From NCBI GenBank assembly GCA_037176845.1, contig JAYKXP010000013.1, positions 620,001-684,000 of the forward strand: a DNA stretch of 64,000 nucleotides, read 5' to 3'. Below, piece by piece: positions 14,033 through 25,489 of this stretch. The notes below the pieces were generated by a model. It did no database searches, had not been told where the DNA came from, and worked only from the letters and a program-made list of their open reading frames with translations. The position numbers were made by a program, and so were the translations under genes. Positions within the stretch are counted from its first letter, which is position 1. Every line of letters begins with the position of its first letter. Source of the DNA: Paramarasmius palmivorus. Taxonomy: Eukaryota > Basidiomycota > Agaricomycetes > Agaricales > Marasmiaceae.

Positions 14033-14541
14033 AGCGGTTACCATTGTACGTTTGATATCGATGCTGCCTTCATCTAAAAGCTTTCCTTCCACTCCCTTTA
14101 CACGTTCCTTTTTCTCGTTCGTTCCCTTCAAGGACCAAATTCGGCCTCGTACTGTACATTCTATCGGACGGACATCACTATACTACATTTCTATGTTTAC
14201 ATCTAGTGCACATCCTATACCCCGTCGTTCTAGTTAAAAGTATTGTATGTAGATCGATTGTTTTGTAACTGTGTGTTTTGGAATGTACAAACGTTTTAAT
14301 TGCACAATTGGGGTGGTAAGCGAATATTTATTGAGGCCGCGGCGAACGGAATAGAGATGGCGAATACAGATCTGTTCTTGTTACGGTATACAGAAGGGGT
14401 TCTGCGTCTGTGTCTTGGAGGTGCTCTTGTACAGCTGAAGAGAGTGAATAATTTAACGAATAATATATCCAAACGCGTTCTATTTGAAAGGATTAGTTGG
14501 TCATAAACCACCTTACAGTCGACCGAGAAAGCTGGCTCACC
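14033..14541. other. Convergent 3' flanks
   Basis: Pyrimidine-rich 3' UTR-like sequence of the cyclin gene, then A/T-rich spacer. No gene seen. Confidence 0.5.
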
Positions 14542-15063
14542 TCAAGACCGTCTAGAAAGGACAAACCACTGCTCCTTCACCTTGAATCTCATCGTTTCCC
14601 TAAACTTTTCCAACAACTCTTCACACGGTACCGTAGGCTTCATCAAAGTAGCATAGCTCGGATTATGCGCCCAATACACAAAATACCTATCATCATCCTT
14701 TCCGTACAGCACCGCGGTCTTGGGTTCGTGTTGTATTCCTAGTTCTTGAGAGATTTGGCGTATAAGCGCAATTCTACGCGTAGTGTCAGGCAACGGTGAC
14801 ACAGTCGATTCTGGGTATTCCGTTTCGTATGCGAGAAAGTTTTCGTCGTTGATTTCGTATCCCCATGCGCAGCGTTTTGCACTCAATTCGGGTGGAACTT
14901 GAGGGTAGTCCTGGCATTTATCTTCGTCCCTGTGATGATTTAGCTTGTATGCTTGAACGACGCGATAGATATGAGAAGCGTACCTGGAATACATCCAGAT
15001 GGGCAGGATACACCTCGGAAGCTCAAAGGAACCGACAGCGGAGGGTGTAGTGTCTGTAGACAT
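14542..15063 (-). CDS. Small unknown protein, paralogue A of a local family
   Basis: Two exons, complement(14542..14929, 14984..15063), give 155 aa. The 54-nt intron (GTACGC...ATCACAG) sits at the same codon as in the neighbouring copy. I do not recognise the family. Conserved stretches between copies are CQD, KRCAWGYEINDENFLAYE, QELGIQHE, KPTVPCEELLEKFRETMRFK and a final WFVLSR. No signal peptide or membrane helix is seen. An ATG at 15135 in the same frame exists, but the matching stretch in copy B is shifted by one base there, so the sequence above 15063 is upstream DNA and the start at 15063 is preferred. Confidence 0.75.
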   Translation of the reverse strand: MSTDTTPSAVGSFELPRCILPIWMYSRYASHIYRVVQAYKLNHHRDEDKCQDYPQVPPELSAKRCAWGYEINDENFLAYETEYPESTVSPLPDTTRRIALIRQISQELGIQHEPKTAVLYGKDDDRYFVYWAHNPSYATLMKPTVPCEELLEKFRETMRFKVKEQWFVLSRRS

Positions 15064-15452
15064 CTTGATGCGTTCAACGGCCCTGAGGTTGCGCTGCTGG
15101 TGGTGCGGGAAGAAGGTGAACTGTAATGATGTCACGATGGATTATTTTTTTTTCTGTTTAGACGCTCCCGAGACGCTCCACGCCCTCAGGCCTCACAACC
15201 ATGTTTTCTAAACAAAAATCAGCATATCGATTTGTTAGAAGCTAATCAACAAGATACACAGACGCTACCATTGTACCAAGCTCGAGAGACAGCTTTTAAT
15301 TCAAAAGATTCTTTTGAAAAAGCCCTAGTACGTAGTGATTCGAGATGATAGGACATTTGGTGTGTGCGCCGTGGATATTGTCTAACGAGCGATATTTATT
15401 CGGACACGTTTCATACAGGAATAGCAGAATATTACAGGCTGGAAAGGCTATC
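15064..15452. other. Spacer between tandem paralogues
   Basis: Contains the promoter of copy A. The ~60 bp above the start (catcgtgacatcat-acag in minus orientation) is also conserved upstream of copy B, so the duplication included promoter DNA. Confidence 0.6.
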
Positions 15453-15978
15453 TCACCTCGAGAGGACAAACCACTCTTCCTTTACCTTGAACCTCATCGT
15501 CTCTCTCAACTTCCTCAGCAGCTCCTCACATGGTACCGTAGGCTTTACACCAGTATAATTTGGGTAATGCACCCAGTACCCGAAATACCTATCGATGCCA
15601 TTCCTGTACAACATGGCGGTCTGGACCTCGTGCTGTATTCCCAGCTCTTCGGCGATTCGTTCCAACAAAGTAACCCTGCGCGCGGTGTCAACCAAGTGGG
15701 ATTCAGTCGATTCTGGGTATTCCTTTTCGTAAGCGAGGAAGTTTTCATCATTGATTTCGTATCCCCACACGCAGCGTTTGTCGCTCAATTCAGGAGGCAC
15801 TTCGGGACTGTCCTGGCATCTGTCCTTATCCCTGTAATGATGATCGTTTCAATACTTGAACAACACTATAGGTACGAAGAACGTACTTGGGATGCATCCA
15901 GACAGGCAACCTACCCAATTTCGGAATCTCAAAAGCGGGAGGAGTTGATTTGTTCGATTCCGCTAGTAGAGAGGGCAT
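15453..15978 (-). CDS. Small unknown protein, paralogue B of a local family
   Basis: Two exons, complement(15453..15831, 15887..15978), give 156 aa. It is roughly two-thirds identical to copy A by eye, with the intron at the same site (55 nt here) and the same conserved blocks (KRCVWGYEINDENFLAYE, EELGIQHE, KPTVPCEELLRKLRETMRFK). The N-terminal ~25 residues differ most. Same strand and order as copy A, so a direct tandem duplication. A third, dead copy lies near 25.5 kb. Function unknown; the strong conservation of the C-terminal half suggests that is the functional core. Confidence 0.75.
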
Positions 15979-16429
15979 CTTGGTGTGCTCGACGAATGTC
16001 TTCGTTCTTGAGAAAATAAGGTTGCCACAAAATAAGCCTGCCCTGGCCTTGGTGGTACGAGAACAAGGTGACTGTGATGATGTCACGATGAAAAATTTAT
16101 AGACCCTCGCACGGTCCGGGTCGAACGTCCAGTAAGTACATGATAAATCGTCGTATTTCCCAGCACCTCGGCATGAGCTATTTTCTACGAGAAAACCACA
16201 TCGTCAAGGAGATACTCTCAACTCCATGCCACCATTGCATATATAGTCGACAGCCTAGAGCCTCAGCTTGAGGCATGCCATTAGTGAACAGGATGGGGTA
16301 ACAACGACGAGATAGTGATACGAAAGAGCAAAAATGCGATTGCAAGACTTGGAACTGTGAATACAAGGCTTCGATAAAAGTCCGTAGAATGAAACCGAGG
16401 CGAGAGTGTCCAACATTGACTCTACCGCT
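15979..16429. other. Upstream region of paralogue B
   Basis: Promoter side of copy B and 3' flank of the membrane-protein gene beyond; no further gene seen. Confidence 0.45.
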
Positions 16430-17727
16430 CTACTCCGCTCCCAAATAGTAAAACACAACACCAACCGCAGTTATGCACACTGACCAACGCACAGTAATGC
16501 TGGGTATTTTTGGATCGATGAAAAATGCCCTTGGTGGAAAATCGCCTGTTTCCGGATCGATTCCGCGAGGATGGAAGTATGCCGCATGGAGCAGCATTCC
16601 GATGATCCATCCACCCGTCGATATGACAGGGATTGGCCTCGTTGAGGCAGAGCTGAACCTTTAGGTTCTCGGGTGACGATAACAAGGAAACTTTACGCAT
16701 TGCATTACAGGTGTATTTTATACATTAACAGTATTTAAGGTAGAGTACAGACCAGCTTCATTGAAGCTGGATGGCGTAGGAGTGGGACAGAACGTTCCTA
16801 TGCCCACTCAAAGCCTGCTCAAAGCGCATACTAGACCAAGCGTAGCCGAGAGCGGTGAGAGGAAAGCCCCCTAAGCGCGTGATGACTTGAGACAGTATGT
16901 CAAGAGCCAGGACATCAGTGATGGATTCAATCCAATGCTTCCTCCGTCGCTGACTGACTCCTTCTCAGTCCCCGGATTCTGACAGAGGCCTGTTGGGAAA
17001 GTGTACCGTGTTCAGAATTTATAGAATTGCCCTATGATCCAGAACCGAATACACGTTGACCTGGCTCGAGCTGGTTAGTCTAGACAAACTTGAATAGAGT
17101 TAAAGAGGATACACACTATGCCAAAACCATGCTCCGTTTCACCCTCTAACGCGAGTGCTCAAGCGCTCATCGACATCATTCGGGGCCCGAAACAGCACTT
17201 ACCACCCTAGCACAATCCATACGAGTAGTAAGTTGATTTCCATTTGAACGGACACTCTGAACCCGGCATGACGAATATATCCACGAGCCAGTAGACAAGC
17301 TCGAGATGGGGCATTGGGAACGATTTGCAGGAAGATGGACGTCAAAAGAGAAGAGTAGAGTTTATTATCTAATTGTTTACATCTGTTGTCATTGTGCCCA
17401 AGATTCGAGCTGCACAAGAGCTAAACCTAAAGGTTCAGCAATCAGAAATCCACACCCGAGGATGTTGCCCGCAATGCCTTTATCGTATCTTCCCTCGTCC
17501 GATCGCGACATAATAGATAGTATGTAGCACACGTCAACAAACATGCAAAAGTTGTGTGTGAGGACGGATATACGCCATTCGGTTATCAGTTCCTTTGCTC
17601 GCCTGTCTTTGGGGGTGATTAGATTCGTTCTGATAGGCCCAATGGTATGTACTGTATCCTCACCTTCAGCAGCCTCAAGTTCGCTTCCTTCTAAACGGTG
17701 GCTAATTCGAGCGCCGTAGGGTGCCAT
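16430..17727 (-). pseudogene. Multi-pass membrane protein gene with an in-frame stop
   Basis: Four segments share one consistent frame across splice signals: complement(16430..16652, 16753..16953, 17203..17299, 17427..17727), 274 codons. They read as N-terminal MAPYGARISHRLEG, then hydrophobic stretches (NFCMFVDVCYILSIM; INLLLVWIVLG), ALDILSQVITRLGGFPLTAL, and a last exon with TGGWIIGMLLHAAYFHPRG and a final helix VCITAVGVVFYYLG. One TGA at 16758-16760, eight bases before the third donor, breaks the frame; everything after it is still in phase. So this is either a fresh nonsense allele, a sequence error, or a gene with an exon I joined wrongly (the second intron, 249 nt, is long for this genome). 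Family not recognised. Confidence 0.5.
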
Positions 17728-17849
17728 GGTGGTCGATGGTCGATGTCGATGTCGGTGAAGGAGTGATCTGAATAGGGGGTTCAAAAGTATTTCAATTTGC
17801 TCGGACAAGATTCGCCCACAGGAACACTTACTGTACATAAGCGTACAAG

Positions 17850-19491
17850 ATGCTTCGTGCTTTCAGACCAACTTGTAGAGCATTCCGTTTCCCCCCCTTT
17901 TCAATCTCAAGTAAATACTTATTCTCCCACTCTTTCATCCATTCTTCCGTTATGCCAGACCTGGATGCTACAGATATGCCTATTCATTGGACCAAGGACC
18001 CTCGAGCTGGAACAGCTGAATCACCGATTCCTCTCACTCCCAATCAGCATTGGACTATCGACCCCGAAACCGGCAAAAGAGTTGTAGATTTTGATTTTGT
18101 CGAGGAGCCTTTGGGGATGCCAGCGGAACGTGGTCTGGGTTTCCCCCAATTCGACTTCGGTGATGTGTTGCAGGGTTACACTGTTCTACGCAAATTAGGA
18201 TGGGGTATGACCTCGAGTACTTGGTTAGTTCAGAATGAAAGGTGACACGTTTCTTTTTTTTTACCCAAGCCATGAAAATGATTTAACGTGTATTCAGCTC
18301 TCAGCAGTTTTTCGCTTTGAAGGCGCTGAGCGGCCACTGGACGGAGTTATCTCAGACAGGACGCACTTGGGAACTGCATGCACTGGAACAGGTCAAGTCA
18401 AAACCTCATTCACACTGCCTTCAACTCCTCGAGAATTTCATCGTGGCTGGCAAAGGGTCTGCCGGGTCGCATCTTTGCCTTGTCACCCCCCTTTTAGGAG
18501 GTGACATCAAGAACTACGCTCGCACCCGGAACATCCTTCGTTTTCCTTTGTCCATTGCGAAGGCTATCTTACGAGACGTCCTTCGTGCGTTAGCTTGCAT
18601 GCACGAATGTGGGGTGATCCACACTGACCTAAAATCCGACAACGTTCTTTTTGACAACAGTCTGACGTGCGAAGAGATTAGCAGTATTCTACGTTCGGAT
18701 CCTTCTCGAAGGCAAGCGGCGGAAGCTTCTTGGGATGGTATAGTTCACGCGGCATTGTCACAACCTCTCCCAATGCCAGTTATTCAAGACTTCGCGGAGC
18801 GGTCTTTTATTTTAGGTGACTTGGGCAGCGGTACGTCAGCTTAGGCGTTGTTTTTTTTGGTCAATGAGACCTGCTCAGCCTCAGTTCAGCCCAGCCAATC
18901 GATCCGGAACAACGAACGACGGACATTATCACTCCCCCTGCGCTGCGTGCACCGGAGGTTTACTTGGGTGGCCCTTGGAACGAAAAAGTTGATATATGGT
19001 CGTTCGGATGTTTGGTATGTCAACTACCTATGAAGATACATACCTTCCATTCATATGGCATTTCCCCCTAGGTGTATGAAGTCACAGTTGGGCTGCCGCT
19101 CTTTTCTGGTAAACCCCTGTCTATCAACGGCGTTGAACTAGACGAAACCGAAGGCATATTGTTTGAGATGACGGCACACGCTCATGAGTTTTTCTGGGGC
19201 GACCAACTCAGCGTAAGCAAGAATGCTGGCTTGTGGTTCACTTCTGATTGTGAGCGATGGATGCCCTGGATCAGCGTACGGTTCTCTAATGCATTTTCAA
19301 CAGGCTGGCTGAAGAAGAATCCCCCTGCATACGCACTCCAGACTGAGACATTCATCACCAAGCACAGTGATGGGGATGTCGGGCTTGAAGATGCAAAGGA
19401 GATTGTTCGACTCTTGCGTCGATGCCTGAGACTTGATCCTAAAAACCGTCCGAGCGCGAGGGAGTTGCTTGAAGATCCGTGGTTTGTGTAA
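17850..19491 (+). CDS. SRPK-like serine/threonine protein kinase
   Basis: Four exons (17850..18241, 18298..18830, 18890..19014, 19072..19491) give 489 aa. Kinase features in order: glycine loop KLGWGMTSSTWLV, FALKAL with the VAIK lysine, catalytic loop HTDLKSDNVLF, DLGSAQ in place of DFG, ALRAPEVYLG and DIWSFGCLVYE, then RPSARELLEDPWF near the end. This is the layout of the SRPK-like kinases that are expanded in agarics; their targets are mostly unknown. The N-terminus is uncertain: the first 35 residues look mitochondrial-like, a 48-nt intron (17911..17958) could remove part of them, or translation could begin at the ATG at 17952. Confidence 0.85.
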
Positions 19492-19772
19492 TCTGTATCG
19501 CTCTCCTGTACTTATGTTTGTCTCTCGTACTCGCAACTTTGATCACCAGTCATTCAATTTTCATGGAGTGTTGCATTTTTGAGTTTCGAATTCGGGGTTC
19601 GAAGCTGACGCACTGACGCCTGGGAGTCTGCGTGCATTTCGAGGTAAGCAAAAAAGGGGTCTAACAAATAAACGCGATCACATGCACCGAGCAGAGCCAG
19701 AAACTTGATTTGATTGGAACATACATATAGGTATCAGGAAAAAGAACTAGGGTATCTCGTCAATAAGGTTTG

Positions 19773-20523
19773 TTACCATCCAGTACAAAGCGCACGGTTC
19801 GATGATAACTGACGAGACATTCCCAACGCCTCCTCGGACAGGATCACTTCTCTACAATGCCCATTCGATATCTCCCTAACCATCTCAATCGCGGACGATG
19901 ACGACTGGGTGAGCTTGAAAGTGTTTGCAATGCGAGTGAAGGTTCGGTTAAGACCAGGTCGGGAAGGCAAACTGGAGGTGGAGGACGCTCCGCTTTGCTT
20001 CTCTTTAGAGAAAGGCGCGGTCGATGCTACCTGAGTACGGCGAAGGGATCGGGTAAGACTTCGAGAGATGTTTTTGATATCTACGAAAAAGAACTGTCAG
20101 TGACTAGTTTCAGTCAAAAACCGGATGAGAACTCACCTTGAGCAGCCGCTCCTAAAGGCTTGGTGAAAAGTTTGACCCTCTTCAATTTCGAGCCGCGCTC
20201 CCTGTCTCTAGTCTTTTCTTTGGCGTCGGTGATGTCAGAGGATGGGGTCACCTCGGCAACCGTATTGACATCTGAGTTGTCCGAGTGTATTGCTTCCTCG
20301 TACGTGGGTAACGCTCTGGATGATTCGACGACCTCACGGAATGGTGGTGGTTGAGGTGTGCCCGTTATCCAAGTGATAAAGGCTATAATGCCCATAATGG
20401 TCTACGTGAATGCAGGTCAGCACTAATGTTTCAGTGTGAAGTATGAAGGGCACTGACGAAGGAGATAAAGGCAGTGATGAAGATCACTGAGAAAGTGTTG
20501 ATGATGAAGCCTAGGGCAGTCAT
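19773..20523 (-). CDS. Small single-helix membrane protein, unrecognised
   Basis: Three exons, complement(19773..20080, 20137..20401, 20458..20523), give 212 aa with all phases matching. The first ~35 residues form one long hydrophobic helix (FIINTFSVIFITAFISF followed by IMGIIAFITWITG), a signal anchor. A proline hinge with PTYEEAI follows, which resembles a PPxY-like/WW or endosomal sorting motif but is not exact. The rest is polar with many Lys/Arg near SKLKRVKLFTKPLG and a Ser-rich C-terminus. No family recognised; probably a type-II or tail-out membrane protein of fungi. Confidence 0.7.
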
Positions 20524-22069
20524 GTTTGAGTTGAGGGCAGTTGTGAAGATGATGGATGTGTAGATCCAAGTTCTGAAGTTCCCAGGTTGAAAGTAAAGGT
20601 CTTTTATAGGCTCGTTTCTGTCTTGTCTTGGAGGTCAAATCGTATCACATCTTCGTCATAGTGTCTGACACCGAATCTGAAACCTGCGAAGGTGAGTCGT
20701 GGAATCTTAAACTTCTTCAGGGGACAGAGACAGGTCGTTCATTTGTTCAGCTGTATGTACTGTGATGCTTTAGGACGGTATCAAGAGAAGGACAATTGCT
20801 TTCGCTCACCATAGGTGTTGCCGCCAACGACTTTGCATATTCTGCCAAAGTCATAGAATAAGACGAATCAAAAATTTTCACAACTCCTTTTCTTCTTCGA
20901 TCCAAACGCATACTGCAAAGCCTATAGCGGCAGTAGAGGAATGTGGACGTGCAAAAGGGATAGTAGGAAAGAATGGGACGTGGGAGAAATCGCTGTGCAA
21001 GCCAACCCGACCCTGAACGTTTGAACGCTCATTCTTTCAACGTTCACCAGAACGATTTCTCAGGGCATGTCAGAGCATTACTTGAATTTTCTCTAACTTT
21101 CTTTCTCAGATGGCGTCGGACAGCATCGAATTACAACAAGCAAACTTCTCGTCGGGACTTTCCACCGTGACCACTCCTGGCAGCATACCAAATTATCCAA
21201 TGTTGAACCAAACTCTGGAATAGCTTGTTCTAGGGGTCCTGTCATAGTCACAGGAAGCCAATGGTCAAAACGATTACCTACATACGACGGCAATGACAAC
21301 TGTGGAAGGGACTTGAAGACGATCAGCCTATAGCATAGTACGACTGGCACTGATCAAGTCGTTCCGGGCCTAAGAGGGTGTCCCATGCACGATTTCGTGG
21401 GTCAGAGGCGAAGCTGCGAAAGTTCCTCTGCGTAAATTCCTCTTCCGTCTCCAAACACGTTCAAGTAATCGATCTCCAAAAAGGCAGAAAGTCAACCTCG
21501 CTCTCCGGCAATATGTTGACTCCGGTCGCCACTACTCGCTGTGACTGTCGAAGAAACACGCAAGCTGGAAGGCTTCTGACTATTCTGTTCAGGAATTGAA
21601 GTCGACCGGTCTTATTTGGCCCCTGAATTATTCGGAACACTACGACTACCCGACGTCAAGGCTGGCACAGAAAGAACTGCGCCTGCGTCACAGTAATTCA
21701 ATCCTTTTGCCACAACTCTCGAATCCAGAAACTCGAAGGTGTTTTTGACACGATAAGGGGCTGGTTGACAGTCAAGGGTCTTGATTTCGTCCCGTAACAT
21801 AGGTCATGAGCTACTATGCGTTATCAATTGCGAGTAGTGGCAAAGATTCCTTGTGCGGCCGGAGCCACCCAAACGCAAGTCAGCTTCGTCCTTGATCAGA
21901 AAGAAGTGCTTGGTTCTCGCAGTATAAATGATTCACAATGTCTGTGTCCAACCCAGCATTCACTACCACTTTTCAACAGACTTACTCTACAGCCGCAACA
22001 CTTTCAGAGTTCGTTCTGCCCTTCCTAAGTTACTCGCCTTCTTGCTGAATACTCGCTCTTCTAGTCACA
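20524..22069. other. Gene-poor region with possible minus-strand gene remnants
   Basis: About 1.5 kb without a solid gene. On the minus strand 21800..21612 reads through 62 codons (GLNYCDAGAVLSVPALTSG), and short downstream pieces near 21400-21545 can be joined with weak splice sites to end at a TGA near 21407, but no homology or long frame supports them. The last ~100 bases before 22070 are pyrimidine-rich promoter of the decarboxylase gene. Confidence 0.3.
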
Positions 22070-23414
22070 ATGCCAGGTCCGACAACCCTTCGCCCCTCTG
22101 CCGAGCACTTCCGCCGAGCGGGATGGCTCCCTGTCTCTCAGCAGCCTTACGACCAGTACATCGACGGAATGCGTCGCAAGATCATCCCTCTTGCCACTGC
22201 AGGGGGGGAACCTGATCTCTTAGTCTCTGTTAAGGCGTTCAAGGATTTTATTGAAAGCGACGCCACAGTCTACTTGGAGTTCGTTCGCATGTTCGAAGGA
22301 ATATCGACCCAAGAAATTGTAAGTCCGTTCGATGTTTCCAGATTAAGCGATCATCTCACGCGCTGTTTAGCCATCCAACCCCGACCAGCTATGCATCTTC
22401 CTCAACGAGATCTTCCGACAAGCTCCCAATTTTGGCTCTCTTGGGCCGCCCATGTACATGGCGATGGCTAAGATCATGGATACCCAAGGTGGTTTCTCTG
22501 CCTTCACCAAGGAGAAACTGAACTGGCACTTCAAGCAGATGCTCAATAGTTGGGAGACCTTCCTTCTGTCGAAGGACTCTTGCGAAGTGCTCCATCAAGA
22601 AGATGGCGGCTGGCTCAGCCCAGATGCCCAGAAGGCCATGATGGCCGAGTTTGAAGAAGGAAGGACCTTCGCCCAGGTCTTCATCTGTTCACCAGATGAG
22701 CCTTATTATGGCTACACCTCCTACGAGGACTTCTTTGTTCGACGTTTTCGTGAACCTCACATTGATCGTCCCATCGACAAGCTCGACAACCTGCAGCTCA
22801 TCAGCGCAGCTTGTGAATCTGTCTTGTACGCAATTCAGACCGACGTGCAGAGGGAAGATCCTCTATGGATTAAAGACGAGGCTTATTCTCTCGTCCACTT
22901 GCTCGCTGGCGACGAGTCAGTTGATTCTTTCGTTGGCGGTACGGTTATCCAGTCTTTCCTCAACACCACTGGTTACCACCGCTGGCACGCCCCGGTTACT
23001 GGGAAAATCGTGAAAATTGTCGACATTCCAGGGACTTACTTCGCCCAGTCACCCGACCATATTGGCAAGGTTCCTGGCGATGGCGAACCCCCTGTGTATC
23101 TTCAATCCCTTCGCTTCTTTTCCAACTGCGCCACTCGTCAGCTCATCTTCATCCAAGCCAAGAACGCTAGCATTGGCTTGATGTGTTTCGTCGCTATCGG
23201 TATGACAGAGATCTCTACCTGTCAGGCTACTGTCTACGAAGGTCAGGAGGTCAACCGAGGTGATGAGCTGGGAATGTTCCACTTTGGTGGTTCTTCCTCT
23301 GCCATGGTATTCAATAAAGGTGCAAACATCCAGGTCGACGGGGAATCTACTGAGCCTGGAACACCACTCCGCATCAATAGCACAATTGCTGTTGCCGCTC
23401 CTCCCCCGCAGTGA
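22070..23414 (+). CDS. PsiD-like decarboxylase (phosphatidylserine-decarboxylase fold)
   Basis: Two exons (22070..22318, 22371..23414) give 430 aa, close to the 439 aa of PsiD, the L-tryptophan decarboxylase of psilocybin-producing mushrooms. Shared features: an N-terminal helical PSDC-type domain (FKDFIESDATVYLEFVRMFEGI, LGPPMYMAMAKIM), then the decarboxylase domain with YYGYTSYEDFFVRRF, LISAACES, TGYHRWHAPV, PGTYFAQ, IGMTEISTC and MFHFGGSS at 385-392. The GGSS serine is where this family self-cleaves to make its pyruvoyl cofactor, replacing the LGST of classical phosphatidylserine decarboxylases. It lacks a mitochondrial leader. Likely substrate is an aromatic amino acid, but this is inferred from PsiD only; phosphatidylserine remains possible. 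No other psilocybin-pathway gene is nearby. Confidence 0.88.
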
Positions 23415-23859
23415 ATCATGATGTAGAAGGTAAGTGTATCTTTGCATATTCATGGTTTTGTGCCGATAACTTGATTCGTTTGGCAGAAATCTTCAATCAA
23501 CGAATGATAAGGGAATGCTTTTGGAGTGTTCCTACAATTGTTACGATCTACATGTACAAATATATGGCTTTGATTTCAAGATGGGAAGTGTCAATCCGAT
23601 TGACCCACTCGTCATGATCTAGTTAGAAAAATCGCATGATTCAAAAATAAGCGCCAGACGTGGAACTAACAAAATGGAATGAATGAGATTCCACCTTCGA
23701 TAGTCATTTTGAGGCAGCGTTCCGCTTTCAGATGTTGTTGGGCGTGGTGCACCTGGTGTAAAGGATAAGTGGCCTGAATGTGGCCGTAATCACGGCGGTA
23801 TTGTGATTGGAGGTGAGATCCGGTGAGACGCGACTCTCACTCCAACCACCACCATCACC
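23415..23859. other. Intergenic between decarboxylase and next plus-strand gene
   Basis: 3' flank of the decarboxylase gene and promoter of the next. No gene seen. Confidence 0.5.
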
Positions 23860-25162
23860 ATGAACGCAGATGTCAATCCTCATTGCTACGACCTCAATAC
23901 TGGCATTTTCTCTCGAATTCGCAGCTTCAATCATCACAAATTCAATTCAATCGGCTCTTTATTCAATAACACTCATCCAGACCAAGACGAACAACCAGAT
24001 GGCGAAGTCCCGATGATCCAGGATCCTGCTCCTTCTCAAATAGAAGAGGCTCTTCACCAAACACCTACTCCATCTCGACCCGCTACGCCTCAGAACCACA
24101 GTCGTCTCTCTGACGTCAAACGACTCTTTGTCTTTGGTGCCACCAATGGACGTAACCACAACTCCTCAAACTCAAGCTTGAACCGTTCCTCTGCTATGCA
24201 TACACCGTCTGAAATCCATATGAACATCCTCAACACCTCACTTGCTTCAGATTCAGATGAAAACACGCCTCCGCTATCTCCCGACGCAACTTCATCACCC
24301 GTTCTGTCATCGGACGAACTAGAGGAACCTGAGCTCGAATCTGGGGAACTGGAACCTGGGTACGCATCGGAGGTTCGAGAAGGAAAGAAAGCACAAAGGG
24401 ATATCGTGCGTATCTCTCTCCTCCGCTCTTCCTTCTTTGTTCTGATACCTTCGCGAACAGTGCTACGACACCCTAATCGAAGATCTTGCTCCAATTTCTC
24501 AGGATTTCCAATCCCAACTCCAGATGGACGTGTTAGATGATTCAGAGTGGTATGGTTTGGAATATACACTCGAGCTTAGCGTGAAGGAACGCCGTGCGTC
24601 TGAGACGGGCTACATGTCAGCGTATGAATCGCAAGGGGAATTTTCAAAGGTTCTTTTGCATTTCATGTCTCTTTTTGCGAATCTGATGGCGCGCAGAGTC
24701 GTGAATCTTTCGCAGCGCTCCACGGATATGAAGACCAATTCGCGTACTACCAATGGCAAAACTGGCGCAACTACCTCGATCATAGGAAAGGAATAGAATT
24801 CGAAGCCATCTCGAGTGATATGTCTTGGGTTTACCTCGTTGAGATGAAGTGGAGAGACGCGTACTATTGGCAACTGGTATGTGTTCAGGCCGCTTCTTCG
24901 ATGGCGTGTTCTAAAACGATTTGGGATAGGAGAACTACGGTGCAGTGGATCGCGATGTAAAGGAACAGCTGGCATTAGCAGGGGCACATCGTCGGGCAAG
25001 TGTTTGAATCTTATGACTGTCACTGTTGCTGATGCATCTCCATAGGATCCTTTCTTTCCGCCCAAGAAACATAATCTCGGGTGGTATCTGCAGCGTTCGC
25101 GGTCTCTGGCGTGTTTGAGGGAGCTAAAGCCAAAACCTGTACCCAAGTTGCACTCTGCTTGA
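23860..25162 (+). CDS. Unrecognised 365-aa protein
   Basis: Five exons (23860..24405, 24461..24649, 24697..24876, 24930..24995, 25046..25162) give 365 aa. The first ~180 residues are Ser/Pro/Asn-rich and disordered. The second half is more ordered: YDTLIEDLAPISQDFQ, then a Tyr/Trp-rich stretch (GYEDQFAYYQWQNWRNYLDH and EMKWRDAYYWQLENYG), and a basic tail (LGWYLQRSRSLACLRELKPK). The pattern of helices with spaced Trp/Tyr suggests a small fungal-specific fold; I cannot name it. The fourth intron is GC-AG (CGG|gcaagt...catag): the nearby GT site would give a stop after a few codons, so the GC donor is needed. Confidence 0.75.
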
Positions 25163-25489
25163 TGATTGGTCTATTTTATGCATTGTCCTGATCGCTCTTC
25201 TCTTCTTGTTGTCCGAATCCACGCTGTACTGTACTGTTGTCGTATTCTCTTGAAGTTGTATCTGTATTGTTGCAATTTGGCAGTGGATCTGGCGAATATA
25301 TTCATGGTACCAACCAAGTATGAGACGCGCCACCGTTCAGTAAAGAATTTTAGACATGACTGTATTGATTGTATTGGTTATGACTATGCTCTTCAACAAG
25401 AATCAAGACGTCTCCCAACATGCGAGGCTATTGTGTAGTATAGGGTTCATTGTCGTCATTCCACCCGAGTCGAAACTGTCGATCGCGAA
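25163..25489. other. 3' flank
   Basis: Low-complexity T/G-rich 3' flank of the preceding gene; no gene seen. Confidence 0.4.

Noticed and set aside
15064..15135. Earlier in-frame ATG for paralogue A
   Set aside because: The aligned stretch in paralogue B has a one-base indel here, so it evolves as non-coding DNA.
19580..19620. ggggttcgaagc resembling a tRNA B-box
   Set aside because: No matching A-box at the right distance and no cloverleaf could be drawn.
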